A stretch of DNA of 33,838 nucleotides, taken from Clostridium sp. GTDB lineage: Bacteria > Bacillota > Clostridia > Clostridiales > Clostridiaceae. Each line of letters starts with the position of its first letter. Within the stretch, counting starts at the first letter, position 1. The notes below the pieces were generated by a model. That model had not been told where the DNA came from, did not search any database, and worked only from the letters and a program-made list of their open reading frames with translations. The stretch is from assembly GCA_015058375.1 (NCBI GenBank), contig SVCK01000135.1, forward strand, positions 1 through 33,838. The letters are read 5' to 3'. Made by a program: the position numbers and the translations under genes. This document shows, one piece after another, positions 1-9,575 of the stretch.

Positions 1-117
1 ATACAAATAGGTAAAAGTAATGATCAAGAAGATGACGAAGTTAAAACGCTTATAAAAGATTTTATAAGTGAAGAATTAAAGATAGATAAAAATAAGGTGA
101 CAGTCAATTATAAGTAA
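1..117 (+). CDS. spoIIIAF: SpoIIIAF, C-terminal end (partial, cut by window edge)
   Basis: The open frame runs from base 1 to a TAA at 115-117 and encodes the last 38 residues of a protein ending in KVTVNYK. Identity is inferred mainly from position: it lies 15 bases before spoIIIAG, and in endospore formers spoIIIAF directly precedes spoIIIAG. The charged tail, with a helix followed by a short strand, suits the ring-building-type C-terminal domain of SpoIIIAF. The protein belongs to the mother-cell SpoIIIA complex in the outer forespore membrane. The N-terminal membrane segments lie outside the window, so length cannot be judged. Confidence 0.75.
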   Translation: MQIGKSNDQEDDEVKTLIKDFISEELKIDKNKVTVNYK

Positions 118-132
118 AAAGGAGGGGAATTT

Positions 133-729
133 ATGGATAAGAAAGATATTATAGAAAAAATAAAAAAAGTTTTTAATGATAATAAAAATTTTAGTAATAT
201 TGCAGCAATAATACTTGTATTAATATTTATTCTGATTGCAATTAACATATTGAAACCCAAGTTAACTACAGCTACTATGGCGTCAAATAATATTAATAGT
301 GAAAATGAAAATTCAAAATCAAAGGCAGAAAAAGCTTCTTATGAAGAAGAGCAAAAAGAGCAACTTGTATCTATATTAAAGAAAATTGAAGGATGTGGAA
401 ACGTAGATTGTATGCTTACTTTTAGTTCTGGAGAAGTAAAAGTTCCAGCTTATGATGAAACTAAACAGAATAATGTTACAGAAGAAAATGATAAGGATGG
501 TGGAAAAAGAACTACAACACAGAATAGTGATAACTCAAAAGTTGTAATGTCAAATAAGGATGGAAGTAATGAACCTTTCATATTAGAAACTCAAAAACCT
601 AAAGTGGTTGGAGTCGTTGTTGTTGCAGACGGGGCAAAAGATGTAAGGGTTAAGGCAGACATAGAAAAAGCAGTTATAAATCTTTATGATTTACCAGCAA
701 ATAAGGTTAATGTATATAGCATGAAGTAA
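133..729 (+). CDS. spoIIIAG: Stage III sporulation protein AG
   Basis: The 198-residue protein has a short cytosolic N-terminus and one membrane helix at about residues 22-40. A Ser/Asn/Lys/Glu-rich linker follows, then a C-terminal domain (about 70-198) of the ring-building type. The SpoIIIAG family forms a large ring that is part of the SpoIIIA-SpoIIQ channel joining mother cell and forespore, needed for late forespore gene expression. The ATG is preceded by a strong GGAGGGG site. The gene is 15 bases after spoIIIAF and 43 bases before spoIIIAH, as expected for the end of the spoIIIA operon. Two Cys (near residues 88-93) sit at the start of the folded domain. Expression is expected from a sigma-E promoter upstream of the window. 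Confidence 0.92.
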   Translation: MDKKDIIEKIKKVFNDNKNFSNIAAIILVLIFILIAINILKPKLTTATMASNNINSENENSKSKAEKASYEEEQKEQLVSILKKIEGCGNVDCMLTFSSGEVKVPAYDETKQNNVTEENDKDGGKRTTTQNSDNSKVVMSNKDGSNEPFILETQKPKVVGVVVVADGAKDVRVKADIEKAVINLYDLPANKVNVYSMK

Positions 730-772
730 CTGCATATAGATAAAGTAGAGTAAAGATGGGAGGAATATAAAA

Positions 773-1315
773 ATGACAAAAAAACAATTAGGAATAATAT
801 GTACATTGTTAGCATTGATAGCATGTACAGGCTTATTGGCAGCAAAACTTAATAAAGAGGGACTAAATGAATCAAGTGACTTAAGTGCAGCACTTATTAC
901 AAATGATACAAGTAGTTCAAATACTAATGAAGATAGTAATAAAGATACAGAAACTATAAGTAAAACTGATTTTTTCTATAATGCTAGAAGTGAAAGAGAA
1001 CAAAGTGAAGCAAGTACTATTCAGCAGTTAAAGTCTATAAGTGAAAGTGCAAATGCTTCAAAAGAGCAAAAAACAAGTGCAATAAATGAATTGCAAAAGA
1101 TTGCATTAAAACAAGATAAAGAAAAAAAGATAGAAGCAAATATTAAAAACAAAGGATATGATGAATGTCTTTGTGAAATATCAGAAGATCAAACTAAAGC
1201 AAGTGTTATTGTACAATCAACTACAGGCTTAGATGAAAAAGCTGGCGCAGAAATACAAGAAGTAGTACAAAATACTTCTAATATAAAAGAAGTAACAATA
1301 GAAGTAAAAAAATAA
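773..1315 (+). CDS. spoIIIAH: Stage III sporulation protein AH
   Basis: The 180-residue protein has an N-terminal membrane helix (about 6-24), a low-complexity Ser/Asn/Thr/Asp linker (about 30-65) and an extracytoplasmic domain (about 70-180) ending in a beta strand (TIEVKK). This is the arrangement of SpoIIIAH, whose C-terminal YscJ/FliF-like domain pairs with forespore SpoIIQ across the intermembrane space to form the channel. It starts at ATG after GGGAGG. It is the last gene of the spoIIIA operon: the next gene has its own promoter 5 bases after this stop. Some clostridia replace SpoIIQ by other LytM proteins; the partner is not in this window. Confidence 0.9.
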   Translation: MTKKQLGIICTLLALIACTGLLAAKLNKEGLNESSDLSAALITNDTSSSNTNEDSNKDTETISKTDFFYNARSEREQSEASTIQQLKSISESANASKEQKTSAINELQKIALKQDKEKKIEANIKNKGYDECLCEISEDQTKASVIVQSTTGLDEKAGAEIQEVVQNTSNIKEVTIEVKK

Positions 1316-1319
1316 TCCG

Positions 1320-1348
1320 TTGTAATATAAAAATGGATTTGATATAAT
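1320..1348 (+). promoter_or_regulatory. Sigma-A promoter of asp23
   Basis: TTGTAA (1320-1325), a 17-base spacer and a perfect TATAAT (1343-1348). Transcription would start near 1355 and give a leader of about 40 bases. The leader contains a 6-bp hairpin (GTTTTG 1367-1372 with CAAAAC 1378-1383) just before the AGGAGG site at 1386-1391. Confidence 0.6.
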
Positions 1349-1365
1349 TAATCTTAAGATTAATT
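1346..1365. repeat. Perfect 20-bp palindrome overlapping the asp23 -10 box
   Basis: The 20 bases are exactly self-complementary, centred between 1355 and 1356 around CTTAAG. It shares its first three bases with the -10 box and spans the expected start of transcription, a typical place for a repressor operator. An RNA hairpin at the very 5' end of the transcript is the other reading. Confidence 0.6.
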
Positions 1366-1396
1366 CGTTTTGTAAAGCAAAACTTAGGAGGCGAAC

Positions 1397-1777
1397 ATGA
1401 TGCAAGAATTAAATAACGAGGACAATATAGGCATTGTTAATATTTCTGATGAAGTTGTAAGCGTTATAGCTGGAATAGCTGCAGAAGAAATTCCTGGAGT
1501 TATCGAATTCCAACATGGAGTTTCGAATAATATAACACAGATTTTTAAGGGTAAGAAAACATCAGGAAAGAGTGTAAAAGTAACTCTTGAACAAGAGAGA
1601 GCTACTATAGAACTAGATCTTTCAGTTGAATATGGAATAAAAATAATGGATGTTGTGGCACAAGTACAAGAAAATGTTAAAAAGACTGTTGAAGCTATGA
1701 CAGGATTAGTTGTTGAAAATGTAAATGTAAATGTTCAAAACATTTATATGGCAAAAGTAGAAGAAACTGAAAACTAA
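1397..1777 (+). CDS. Asp23/Gls24 family protein (YqhY type)
   Basis: The 126-residue protein is of the Asp23/Gls24 family: VVSVIAGIAAEEIPGV near the start, a central strand-rich part, and VENVNVNVQNIYM near the end. B. subtilis YqhY sits in the same place before nusB and is linked to control of lipid synthesis; the clostridial function is not settled. Two adjacent ATGs (1397 and 1400) follow AGGAGG (1386-1391); the first gives 5-base spacing and is used here. Unlike the compact operon downstream, the gene stands between its own promoter and a strong terminator, so it is probably made as a separate transcript with separate control. Confidence 0.88.
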   Translation: MMQELNNEDNIGIVNISDEVVSVIAGIAAEEIPGVIEFQHGVSNNITQIFKGKKTSGKSVKVTLEQERATIELDLSVEYGIKIMDVVAQVQENVKKTVEAMTGLVVENVNVNVQNIYMAKVEETEN

Positions 1778-1778
1778 A

Positions 1779-1813
1779 AAAAGGCCTCTGGTTTTTCCAG
1801 AGGGCTTTTTTTA
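1779..1813 (+). terminator. Rho-independent terminator after asp23
   Basis: CCTCTGG (1785-1791) pairs with CCAGAGG (1797-1803) around a TTTTT loop, followed by seven T. It starts just after the asp23 stop. Flanking A and T runs extend the stem. Confidence 0.92.
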
Positions 1814-1985
1814 TTTAAATAGAAATTTAATTTATAGGCAATATGGAAATATTTTTGTGGTAAGTAAGGGTTCCTTGTGATAAAATATAAAAAGCTGTTT
1901 ATTAAGTAGTAAAAAGTCTATAATAAATATAGGCATATTAATTTATATAATTTAAGTAGATTTATTTATAAATTTGGAGGAAAAA

Positions 1986-2390
1986 ATGAGTAGAAAAAAT
2001 TCAAGAGAAAAAGCAATGGAATTATCATTTGGAGTTGAACTTAGCAAGGATAGTCCAGAAGAAGCATTAGAAACATTTGTAGATAACTATGAAGGTGATA
2101 TAAAAGAAATAGACTTAGGATACATAAAAGAAATATTATATGGTATAGATAGTAAAAAGGAAGAGTTAGATTCAATAATAGAAAGTAATCTTAAAAATTG
2201 GAAAATAGAAAGAATAGCAAAAATAAATTTAACTATTTTAAGGTTAGCTATTTTAGAAATGAAATATATAGAAGATGTACCAGCAAAAGTTGCATTAAAT
2301 GAAGCATTAGAACTTACAAAAAAATATTCAGATGAAAAAAGTGTTTCATTTATAAATGCTGTTTTAGATAAGGTTTTAAAAAGTCTTTAG
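1986..2390 (+). CDS. nusB: Transcription antitermination protein NusB
   Basis: The 134-residue, all-helical protein matches NusB in length and motifs: [13 protein letters not shown] at the N-terminus, then [36 protein letters not shown] near the C-terminus. NusB with NusE binds boxA RNA and supports antitermination of rRNA operons. A longer frame opens at TTG 1974, but that would place the GGAGG site (1976-1980) inside the gene; ATG 1986 sits 5 bases after it and is preferred. This is the first gene of the long operon running to recN. The 170 bases upstream hold no promoter I can call firmly. Confidence 0.93.
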   Translation: MSRKNSREKAMELSFGVELSKDSPEEALETFVDNYEGDIKEIDLGYIKEILYGIDSKKEELDSIIESNLKNWKIERIAKINLTILRLAILEMKYIEDVPAKVALNEALELTKKYSDEKSVSFINAVLDKVLKSL

Positions 2391-2405
2391 GAGGAAAAAA
2401 TAATT

Positions 2406-3254
2406 ATGGGGCAAATTATTAATGGAAGAGAAGTAGCAAAAGTTGTTAAAGAAAATATAAAAGCATTTGTAGATGAAAGAATTAAAAATAATAAAAGTGT
2501 ACCTAAGATTGCGTCAATATTAGTAGGAAACGATGGAGGTTCTATCTATTATATGAACAATCAAGAAAAGGTAGCTACTTCGTTAGGGCTATTATTTAAT
2601 AAGATAATATTAGATGAAAGTGTAAAAGAAGAGGAACTAATTAAAATAATACAAGATTTAAATAAAGATAATACTGTGAGTGGTATTATTATGCAACTTC
2701 CTCTTCCAAAGCATATAAATGAAAAAAAAGTTGTAAACTATATTTGTGAAGATAAAGATATTGATTGTTTAACAGTAAAATCTCAAGGTAAACTTTACAT
2801 GTCAGATAAAGGATTTTTACCTTGTACACCTAATTCAGTTGTGACTTTATTAAAATCTTTAAATGTAGATCTATCTGGCAAGGAGGCAGTAGTAGTTGGT
2901 AGAAGTAATATAGTAGGAAAACCAACTGCACAACTTCTATTAAATGAAAACTGTACAGTTACTATATGCCATTCAAGAACAAAACATTTAAAAGAAGTTT
3001 GTAAAAGGGCAGATATAATTGTGGCAGCTATAGGAAAACCTAAATTTATTGATGATAGTTTTATAAAAGATGGTGCTATAGTTATTGATGTAGGAACATC
3101 TTCTGTAGATGGAAAGATATGTGGAGATGTTGATTTTGATAAAGTAATAGATAAAGCATGTTTTGTAACACCTGTTCCTGGTGGAGTGGGAGCTTTGACA
3201 ACAACTTTATTAATAAAAAATGCTTGTGAGGCGTTGAAGAATAATGAAGATTAA
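2406..3254 (+). CDS. folD: Methylenetetrahydrofolate dehydrogenase FolD (cyclohydrolase Lys replaced by Gln)
   Basis: The 282-residue protein aligns along its length with Fol[18 protein letters not shown], the DKDID motif, [11 protein letters not shown], the Rossmann part [16 protein letters not shown], and [15 protein letters not shown]. The family oxidises 5,10-methylene-THF to methenyl-THF and usually also hydrolyses it to 10-formyl-THF. The signature Tyr-x3-Lys here reads Tyr49-Met-Asn-Asn-Gln53: the Lys essential for cyclohydrolase is Gln (codon CAA at 2562-2564). The enzyme may therefore be a dehydrogenase only, with a separate FchA-type cyclohydrolase elsewhere. The end overlaps xseA by 11 bases. 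Identity is firm; loss of one activity is inferred. Confidence 0.93.
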   Translation: MGQIINGREVAKVVKENIKAFVDERIKNNKSVPKIASILVGNDGGSIYYMNNQEKVATSLGLLFNKIILDESVKEEELIKIIQDLNKDNTVSGIIMQLPLPKHINEKKVVNYICEDKDIDCLTVKSQGKLYMSDKGFLPCTPNSVVTLLKSLNVDLSGKEAVVVGRSNIVGKPTAQLLLNENCTVTICHSRTKHLKEVCKRADIIVAAIGKPKFIDDSFIKDGAIVIDVGTSSVDGKICGDVDFDKVIDKACFVTPVPGGVGALTTTLLIKNACEALKNNED

Positions 3255-4443
3255 AACATTAACAGTAAGTGAGGTTAATAACTATTTAAAAAGAATAATT
3301 GATAATGACTTCATACTTAATAATCTCTCTGTAAAAGGGGAGATTTCTAATTTAAAATATCATGGAAGTGGTCATATTTATTTCTCATTAAAAGATTCAT
3401 TTGGGAAACTAAATTGTGTAATGTTTAGGAATAGGGCAGAAAATTTGACTTTTAGATTAGAAGAAGGTATGAGTATTATAGCTAAGGGTAGAGCTTCCGT
3501 GTATGCAGCAAATGGAAGCTTTCAATTATATTGTGATGAATTAGAAAAAGAAGGTCAAGGGGAATTATATATTAAGTTTGAAAGGCTGAAAGAAAGACTT
3601 AGTAAAGAAGGCTATTTTGATGAAAATTTGAAAAAGGACATTCCAACTATGCCAAAGAGAATTGGTATAGTTACTTCAGAAACAGGAGCTGCTGTTAGAG
3701 ATATAATAAATGTTTCAAGAAGAAGAAATAACTTGGTTGATTTAGTTATATATCCAGCTAAAGTTCAAGGAATTAATGCATATAAAGAGGTTATTAAAGG
3801 AATAGAATATTTTAATTTAAAAAAGAGTGTAGATGTTATAATTATAGGAAGAGGTGGAGGTTCTATAGAAGAACTTTGGAATTTTAATGAAGAAGAACTT
3901 GCAATGGCAGTGTTTGAATCTAAGATTCCTATTATATCTGCTGTGGGTCATGAAGTCGATTTTACAATATCAGATTTTGTGTCAGATTTGAGGGCTGCAA
4001 CACCTTCACAAGCAGCAGAATTGTCAGTGCCTCTAGAAGATAGAATATATGATGATCTTAATAATTATAAAAAATATCTTAACAATATAATTAAAGAAAA
4101 ATTAGATAGAGAAAAAGTAAAGATAGATTCATTGAACAAGGTTTTGAATTTAAATTCACCTCGAAATAAAATTTTTAACAATTACATATTATTGGATGGC
4201 TTAAAAGATAAACTTGATAATAATATTCTAAATAAGTTAAAAATTGAAAAAGAAAAACTAGTTGGATATAACAATCTACTTATAGCGCATAATCCTGTAA
4301 ATTTATTAAACAAGGGATATGCTATAATAGAAGATGATAATAAAGAAGTAATATCATCTGTAGAAAAATTGAAAGAAAATAAAAATATTACTATTAATTT
4401 AAAAGATGGTATGATAAAGGGTAACTTCAAAGTTTTGGATTAA
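3244..4443 (+). CDS. xseA: Exodeoxyribonuclease VII large subunit
   Basis: The 399-residue protein has an N-terminal OB-fold (about 1-100, [23 protein letters not shown]), the catalytic domain with [15 protein letters not shown] and [19 protein letters not shown], then [26 protein letters not shown], followed by a long coiled coil (about 265-345) and a small C-terminal strand-rich part (LLNKGYAII). This is the standard XseA layout, at the short end of the family's length range. With XseB it forms exonuclease VII, which degrades single-stranded DNA in repair. It overlaps the end of folD by 11 bases and is followed 11 bases later by xseB. Confidence 0.95.
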   Translation: MKIKTLTVSEVNNYLKRIIDNDFILNNLSVKGEISNLKYHGSGHIYFSLKDSFGKLNCVMFRNRAENLTFRLEEGMSIIAKGRASVYAANGSFQLYCDELEKEGQGELYIKFERLKERLSKEGYFDENLKKDIPTMPKRIGIVTSETGAAVRDIINVSRRRNNLVDLVIYPAKVQGINAYKEVIKGIEYFNLKKSVDVIIIGRGGGSIEELWNFNEEELAMAVFESKIPIISAVGHEVDFTISDFVSDLRAATPSQAAELSVPLEDRIYDDLNNYKKYLNNIIKEKLDREKVKIDSLNKVLNLNSPRNKIFNNYILLDGLKDKLDNNILNKLKIEKEKLVGYNNLLIAHNPVNLLNKGYAIIEDDNKEVISSVEKLKENKNITINLKDGMIKGNFKVLD

Positions 4444-4454
4444 GGAGGATAAAA

Positions 4455-4679
4455 ATGGCTAAAAAAGAAAGCTACGAAGAAATGTTAAATAAATTACAAG
4501 ATGTATTGGGTTCTCTTGAAAATGATGAATTAAGTTTAGAAGCATCTATGAAGGCTTATGAAGAGGGTGTGAAGCTTGTAAATAAACTTTATAAAACCTT
4601 AAATACTTTGGAGGGGAAATTATCAATTGTAAAAGATAATAAAGAAGTGGAGTTTGAAGAGAAGAATGGAATTGAATGA
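4455..4679 (+). CDS. xseB: Exodeoxyribonuclease VII small subunit
   Basis: The 74-residue protein has the XseB pattern [36 protein letters not shown], two helices forming a hairpin, and an acidic tail. It binds the coiled-coil part of XseA. The ATG follows AAGGAGG by 7 bases. Its last 14 bases overlap the start of ispA, indicating coupled translation. Confidence 0.94.
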   Translation: MAKKESYEEMLNKLQDVLGSLENDELSLEASMKAYEEGVKLVNKLYKTLNTLEGKLSIVKDNKEVEFEEKNGIE

Positions 4680-5541
4680 TTATAAAAAAGAAATCGAAGA
4701 ATATTTAGATAAGTATTTTGATAATAAAGGTACTTATAATAAAAAGATTTATGAAGCATCAGGGTATAGTGTGAAAGTTGGCGGAAAAAGAATACGACCA
4801 GTTTTATTACTAATGACTTATAATCTTTATAAAGAAGATTACAAAAGAGTAATTAGCATGGCAGCAGCAATAGAGATGATTCATACGTATTCATTAATTC
4901 ATGATGATCTTCCTGCAATGGATAATGATGATTTGAGAAGAGGAAAACCTACAAATCATAAAGTATTTGGAGATGCAATTGCAGTATTAGCTGGAGATGC
5001 TTTGTTAAATGAAGCGATGATAGAAATGATGAATTTTTCTATTAAAGAAGGAAGTATCAGTGCATTAAAAGCTTCAAGAGAGATAGCTGTAGCGGCAGGT
5101 GCTGAAGGAATGATTGCAGGTCAAGTAGTAGATATTTTAAGTGAACAAAAAGAATATATAAGTAAAGATGAATTAAGATATATGCATATGAAAAAAACTG
5201 CTGAACTTATAAGAGCATCAATAGTAGCAGGAGCAATATTAGCAGGAGCACCTGAAAGTGATATAGAGAAATTAGATTTATTTGGAAAGAAAATTGGTTT
5301 AGCATTTCAAATAAAAGATGATATATTTGATGTAGAAGGTTCAGTTGAAAAGTTAGGTAAGAACGTAAATAAGGATAAAGATTTAAATAAACTTAATTTT
5401 ATAACTATGTATGGAATTGAAAAATGTAAAGAAATGTGTAAAACCTTAACTGAGGAAGGTATTGAATTACTTGATAGTCTTCAAGTTAGAGCTGAAACTC
5501 TAAAGGATTTAACAATTAAATTACTAAATAGGGATAAGTAA
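4666..5541 (+). CDS. ispA: Farnesyl/geranyl diphosphate synthase (IspA type)
   Basis: The 291-residue trans-prenyltransferase has the first Asp-rich motif DDLPAMD at 80-86, followed by [15 protein letters not shown], and the second, DDIFD, at 218-222; GGKRIRP (39-45) binds diphosphate. It condenses IPP with allylic diphosphates to C15 products for undecaprenyl and quinone-like lipids. It sits just before dxs, which feeds the same pathway. The longer frame opens at TTG 4654; ATG 4666 gives the usual N-terminus and follows a weak GAAGAG site, consistent with translational coupling to xseB. Chain length cannot be fixed by eye. Confidence 0.92.
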   Translation: MELNDYKKEIEEYLDKYFDNKGTYNKKIYEASGYSVKVGGKRIRPVLLLMTYNLYKEDYKRVISMAAAIEMIHTYSLIHDDLPAMDNDDLRRGKPTNHKVFGDAIAVLAGDALLNEAMIEMMNFSIKEGSISALKASREIAVAAGAEGMIAGQVVDILSEQKEYISKDELRYMHMKKTAELIRASIVAGAILAGAPESDIEKLDLFGKKIGLAFQIKDDIFDVEGSVEKLGKNVNKDKDLNKLNFITMYGIEKCKEMCKTLTEEGIELLDSLQVRAETLKDLTIKLLNRDK

Positions 5542-5557
5542 AAAAGGAAATGATAAG

Positions 5558-7453
5558 ATGAAAAATATTTTAAATAGTATTAGATTTCCACAGGACATTA
5601 AAAATCTAAATCAAAAACAACTTGAAATTTTAAGTGATGAGATACGTGAATTTCTTATAGAAAAGGTTTCAAAAACAGGTGGCCATTTATCTTCAAACCT
5701 TGGAGTTGTAGAATTAACTATAAGTTTGTTTAGAAGTTTTAATTTTGATGAGGATAAAATTATATGGGATGTAGGACATCAAAGTTATGTTCATAAGATT
5801 TTGACTGGAAGAAAAGACAGATTTGATGAACTTAGACAAAAAGATGGGATGAGTGGTTTCCCTAAAAGAAAAGAAAGCCAATATGATTTTTTTGATACAG
5901 GGCATAGTAGTACTTCAATATCAGCAGCTGTTGGTATGGCACGTGCTAGAGATTTAAGAAATGAAAATTATAAAATAGTAGCTGTAATAGGTGATGGGGC
6001 ATTAACAGGTGGAATGGCTTTTGAAGCTTTAAATGATGTTGGATTTAAAAAGACAGATATGATTATTGTATTAAATGATAATGAGATGTCTATAGGAAAA
6101 AATGTTGGAGGATTATCTAAGTATTTAAGTAACTTAAGAGTAACACCAGGATATAATAAGATAAAAAAAGATGTACATTCTACTTTAGACACGACTAAAA
6201 TAGGTAAATCGGTAGCTAATTCAATATCAAAAGTTAAAGGAAGTATAAAGCAGTTAGTAGTTCCATCTATGTTATTTGAAGATATGGGCATAAAGTACGT
6301 TGGACCTATTGATGGCCATGATATAAGTTCAATGGTAGAAGTATTTAATAATGCAAAAAATATAAAAGGTCCAGTACTTATACATACAATAACTAAAAAG
6401 GGGAAAGGATATGAAAAAGCTGAGAAGAATCCAGGTAAATATCATGGAATAAGTCCTTTTAACCTTGAAAATGGAGAACCATACATATCATCTAAAAATA
6501 GCTATTCAAAATCTTTTGGAAAAGCTTTAGTTAATATAGCGGATGAAGATGAAAATGTTGTTGCAATTTCAGCAGCAATGGTTGATGGAACTGGACTTAG
6601 ATGCTTTGCTGATAAATATCCTAAAAGGATGTTTGATGTTGGAATAGCAGAGCAACATGCTGTTACGCTTGCTGCTGGAATGGCATGTAGTGGATTAAAA
6701 CCTGTTTTTGCAGTGTATTCAACTTTTTTGCAAAGAGCATATGATCAAGTTGTACATGATGTATGTATTCAAAAATTACCAGTAGTTTTTGGGATAGATA
6801 GAGCTGGAATAGTTGGTGAAGATGGTGAAACACATCAAGGTATAATGGATATATCATATCTTTCAATGCTTCCTAACATGACAATTTTAGCACCAAAATG
6901 TTTGGCAGAAGTAGAGCCTTTATTGAGATGGGCGGTAAAAAAAGGTTCACCTGTTGCAATTAGATATCCTAGAGGTGGGGATGTGATTGAAGGATTAGAA
7001 CCAGTTAAAGAAATAAAAGAAGGTAGATGGGAAATACTTAAAGATGGAAAAGATGTAGCTATAATTGCCACAGGAAAGATGGTACAACATTCTATAGAAG
7101 CACATAGAATATTGAAGAAAAAAGGCTTTAATCCTATGTTAATTAATGCCACATTTATAAAACCTTTTGATAAAGAATTGCTTAAAAAGTTAGTTGATAA
7201 AAAATATAAGATTCTTACAGTAGAGGATAATATTAAAAAAGGCGGTTTCGGTTCATCTATCTTAGAATATTTGAATGAATTAAATTATAAAGAGAAAGTA
7301 AAAATCTTAGCATATAGAGATGAATTTGTTAAACAAGGAAACGTAAATTTATTATATAAAGAATATGGTTTGGATGTTAATGGAATAGTTCAATCCGTTT
7401 TAGAATTAACAAAAAAGAGGAGCATATTATGGCAGATAAGAAGCAGAGATTAG
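5558..7453 (+). CDS. dxs: 1-deoxy-D-xylulose-5-phosphate synthase
   Basis: The 631-residue protein has all DXS marks: [14 protein letters not shown] (41-54), [15 protein letters not shown], thiamine-diphosphate site [16 protein letters not shown] (145-160) with LNDNEMSIG (172-180), [18 protein letters not shown] containing the catalytic Glu, and [15 protein letters not shown]. It makes DXP from pyruvate and glyceraldehyde-3-phosphate, the first step of the MEP pathway of isoprenoid synthesis. The ATG follows AAAGGAAATG. The last 25 bases overlap tlyA, so the final eight or so residues (WQIRSRD) share sequence with the tlyA start. Confidence 0.96.
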   Translation: MKNILNSIRFPQDIKNLNQKQLEILSDEIREFLIEKVSKTGGHLSSNLGVVELTISLFRSFNFDEDKIIWDVGHQSYVHKILTGRKDRFDELRQKDGMSGFPKRKESQYDFFDTGHSSTSISAAVGMARARDLRNENYKIVAVIGDGALTGGMAFEALNDVGFKKTDMIIVLNDNEMSIGKNVGGLSKYLSNLRVTPGYNKIKKDVHSTLDTTKIGKSVANSISKVKGSIKQLVVPSMLFEDMGIKYVGPIDGHDISSMVEVFNNAKNIKGPVLIHTITKKGKGYEKAEKNPGKYHGISPFNLENGEPYISSKNSYSKSFGKALVNIADEDENVVAISAAMVDGTGLRCFADKYPKRMFDVGIAEQHAVTLAAGMACSGLKPVFAVYSTFLQRAYDQVVHDVCIQKLPVVFGIDRAGIVGEDGETHQGIMDISYLSMLPNMTILAPKCLAEVEPLLRWAVKKGSPVAIRYPRGGDVIEGLEPVKEIKEGRWEILKDGKDVAIIATGKMVQHSIEAHRILKKKGFNPMLINATFIKPFDKELLKKLVDKKYKILTVEDNIKKGGFGSSILEYLNELNYKEKVKILAYRDEFVKQGNVNLLYKEYGLDVNGIVQSVLELTKKRSILWQIRSRD

Positions 7454-8238
7454 ATGTATTATTAGTTGAGAAGGGCATAATTTCTTCAAGAGAAAATGCA
7501 AAAGCATGTATAATGGCAGGTCAGGTTTTTGTGGATGGACAAAGAATTGACAAAGCAGGAGAAAAAGTTTCTGTAGAAGCTAATATTGAATATAAAGGAC
7601 ATAAAATTCCATATGTTAGTAGAGGTGGACTTAAATTAGAAAAAGCTATGAAAGTATGGCCAATAACTTTGGAAAATAAAGTTTGTATGGATATAGGAGC
7701 TTCTACAGGAGGATTTACAGATTGCATGCTTCAAAATGGAGCAAGTAAGGTATATTCTGTAGATGTTGGATATGGTCAGTTTGCATGGAAACTTAGAACT
7801 GATGAAAGAGTTGTGTGTATGGAAAGAACCAACATAAGATATGTAACACCTGAAGATATAGGAGAACTGTTAGATTTTGCATCAATTGATGTATCGTTTA
7901 TTTCCTTAAAAAAGATAATGCCTGCAACTATTAATCTGCTAAAAGATGATGGAGAAGTTGTAGCACTTATAAAACCTCAATTCGAAGCAGGACGTGAAAA
8001 GGTTGGAAAAAAAGGTGTAGTAAGAGACATAAATGTACATAAAGAAGTTGTTTATGGAATAGTAGATTTTCTTTTAGAAAATAATTTAGTAGTTTTAGGT
8101 GTTGGATATTCTCCTATTAAAGGACCAGAAGGAAATATAGAATATCTTGTTTATTTTACTAAAGATAAAAATAAAGAAACTACATTCAATAGAGATGATA
8201 TTGAAGCTGTAGTTGAAAATTCTCATAATGAGATTTAA
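7429..8238 (+). CDS. tlyA: TlyA family rRNA 2'-O-methyltransferase
   Basis: The 269-residue protein has an N-terminal S4 RNA-binding domain (about 6-60, [31 protein letters not shown]) followed by an FtsJ-like methyltransferase with the SAM motif [15 protein letters not shown] (about 84-98), [12 protein letters not shown] and [10 protein letters not shown]. TlyA proteins methylate ribose of rRNA; older 'hemolysin' labels are misleading. B. subtilis YqxC is the positional equivalent. An AGAGGAG site (inside dxs) precedes ATG 7429. It is 17 bases before nadK. Confidence 0.93.
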   Translation: MADKKQRLDVLLVEKGIISSRENAKACIMAGQVFVDGQRIDKAGEKVSVEANIEYKGHKIPYVSRGGLKLEKAMKVWPITLENKVCMDIGASTGGFTDCMLQNGASKVYSVDVGYGQFAWKLRTDERVVCMERTNIRYVTPEDIGELLDFASIDVSFISLKKIMPATINLLKDDGEVVALIKPQFEAGREKVGKKGVVRDINVHKEVVYGIVDFLLENNLVVLGVGYSPIKGPEGNIEYLVYFTKDKNKETTFNRDDIEAVVENSHNEI

Positions 8239-8255
8239 ATAAAAAGGGGGATACC

Positions 8256-9092
8256 ATGAAAAAGATTGGAATAGCAATTAATCCTACTAAAGATCAAAAT
8301 AATAAAATAGTAGACATGGTAAAAGAAAAATTTGAAAAAAATTTTGATTTGGAAGAAATCAAAGTTTTTGATTCCTTTAATGCTTGTAATGAAACTTTTA
8401 GTGATTTAGAACTTCTTATAGTGTTAGGGGGAGACGGTACTTTATTAAGTGTAGCTAGAGAAATTTGTAATAAAACATCAGTGCCTATATTTGGGATAAA
8501 TATAGGCAATTTGGGTTTTTTGTCAAGTATAGAAATTTCAGATATAGATATGGCTATTGAAAAAATAAAAAACAATAAATATACAATTGATAGTAGAATG
8601 CTTTTGCATTGTCATTCAGGAGAAAGTAGTGATGAAAGAATAGATAATGCACTTAATGATATAGTAGTAGCTAGAGGAATTTTATCAAGAATGGTTAAAT
8701 TTCAAGTGTATGTAGATGATAAGCTATATTCAACATTTAAAGGTGATGGTCTTATAGTAGCTACACCTACAGGATCAACAGCATATTCTTTTTCAGCAGG
8801 AGGACCATTTGTGTATCCTAATTTAGATTTAATAACATTGACTCCAATATGTCCTCATGGAAAGAATGTACCTACAATAGTTTTAGATGGTAATAGCAAG
8901 ATTGAAATTATACCTGAAAATGGGGAAGAAGAAATTTATCTTACAATAGATGGGCAAAAAGCTACAAAGATAAAAGATAGGGTGCCAGTTACAATAAGAA
9001 GAGCTAAAAAACATGCTCAAATACTTTTGTTTGATGATTATGATTATTTTAAGGTATTAAGGGCAAAACTTTTAAATAATTCTAGTGAATAG
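8256..9092 (+). CDS. nadK: NAD kinase
   Basis: The 278-residue protein has the NAD kinase motifs GGDGTLL (about 59-65), [17 protein letters not shown] and the glycine-rich [21 protein letters not shown], with a C-terminal lid. It phosphorylates NAD to NADP in the cytosol. The start ATG follows AAAAGGGGG. Between tlyA and argR, nadK is commonly found in this operon in clostridia. Its stop lies within the ribosome-binding region of argR. Confidence 0.96.
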   Translation: MKKIGIAINPTKDQNNKIVDMVKEKFEKNFDLEEIKVFDSFNACNETFSDLELLIVLGGDGTLLSVAREICNKTSVPIFGINIGNLGFLSSIEISDIDMAIEKIKNNKYTIDSRMLLHCHSGESSDERIDNALNDIVVARGILSRMVKFQVYVDDKLYSTFKGDGLIVATPTGSTAYSFSAGGPFVYPNLDLITLTPICPHGKNVPTIVLDGNSKIEIIPENGEEEIYLTIDGQKATKIKDRVPVTIRRAKKHAQILLFDDYDYFKVLRAKLLNNSSE

Positions 9093-9105
9093 GTGGTGTA
9101 AAACC

Positions 9106-9555
9106 TTGAAGTCCAAAAGACATATAAAAATTTTAGAGATAATTAGACAAAAAAATATTGAAACTCAGGAAGAGCTTGCAGATGAATTAAGAAAGGCAGG
9201 TTTTGATGTAACTCAAGCTACTGTATCGAGAGATATAAAAGATTTAAAACTTGTTAAAATGCAGTCGGCAGTAGGTAAGTATGGATATTCTGCTCCAAAG
9301 ATTGAAGAGGATCATATATCAGCAAAGCTTATAAAAGTATTACATACATTAACTGTGTCAGTTGAAAATGTAGATAAGATGGTTATAGTAAAAACAACTG
9401 TAGCAGGTGCAGGTCCAGTAGCTGAAGCAATTGATAGTTTTGAATTTGAGGAGATAGCGGGAACAATCGCTGGTGAAAATACTATATTTATAATGGTTAG
9501 GACATTAGAAGCAGCAGAAGAGTTAGTATTGAAAATAAGAAGTTACATTTCCTAG
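9106..9555 (+). CDS. argR: ArgR/AhrC family repressor, effector site altered
   Basis: The 149-residue protein has an N-terminal winged helix ([21 protein letters not shown], then [16 protein letters not shown] at about 36-51) and a C-terminal oligomerisation and arginine-binding domain (about 75-149). A frame open from 9085 lies inside nadK; TTG 9106 follows AGGTGG (9091-9096) by 9 bases and gives the normal family N-terminus. The arginine-binding pair, Asp-Asp in E. coli ArgR (motif GDDT), reads GENT here (Glu124-Asn125), and the usual GNA turn reads GAG (101-103). DNA binding looks intact; arginine response may differ. Position before recN matches ahrC of B. subtilis. Confidence 0.9.
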   Translation: MKSKRHIKILEIIRQKNIETQEELADELRKAGFDVTQATVSRDIKDLKLVKMQSAVGKYGYSAPKIEEDHISAKLIKVLHTLTVSVENVDKMVIVKTTVAGAGPVAEAIDSFEFEEIAGTIAGENTIFIMVRTLEAAEELVLKIRSYIS

Positions 9556-9575
9556 AGAAAGTGGTGGTGTAATAG

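Noticed and set aside
1896-1924. Possible nusB promoter (TATAAT at 1919-1924)
   Set aside because: The matching -35 position (TGTTTA) is poor; evidence too weak to list as a feature.
5714-7152. Several opposite-strand open frames within dxs
   Set aside because: They lie fully inside a conserved gene, lack ribosome sites and read as shadow translations.
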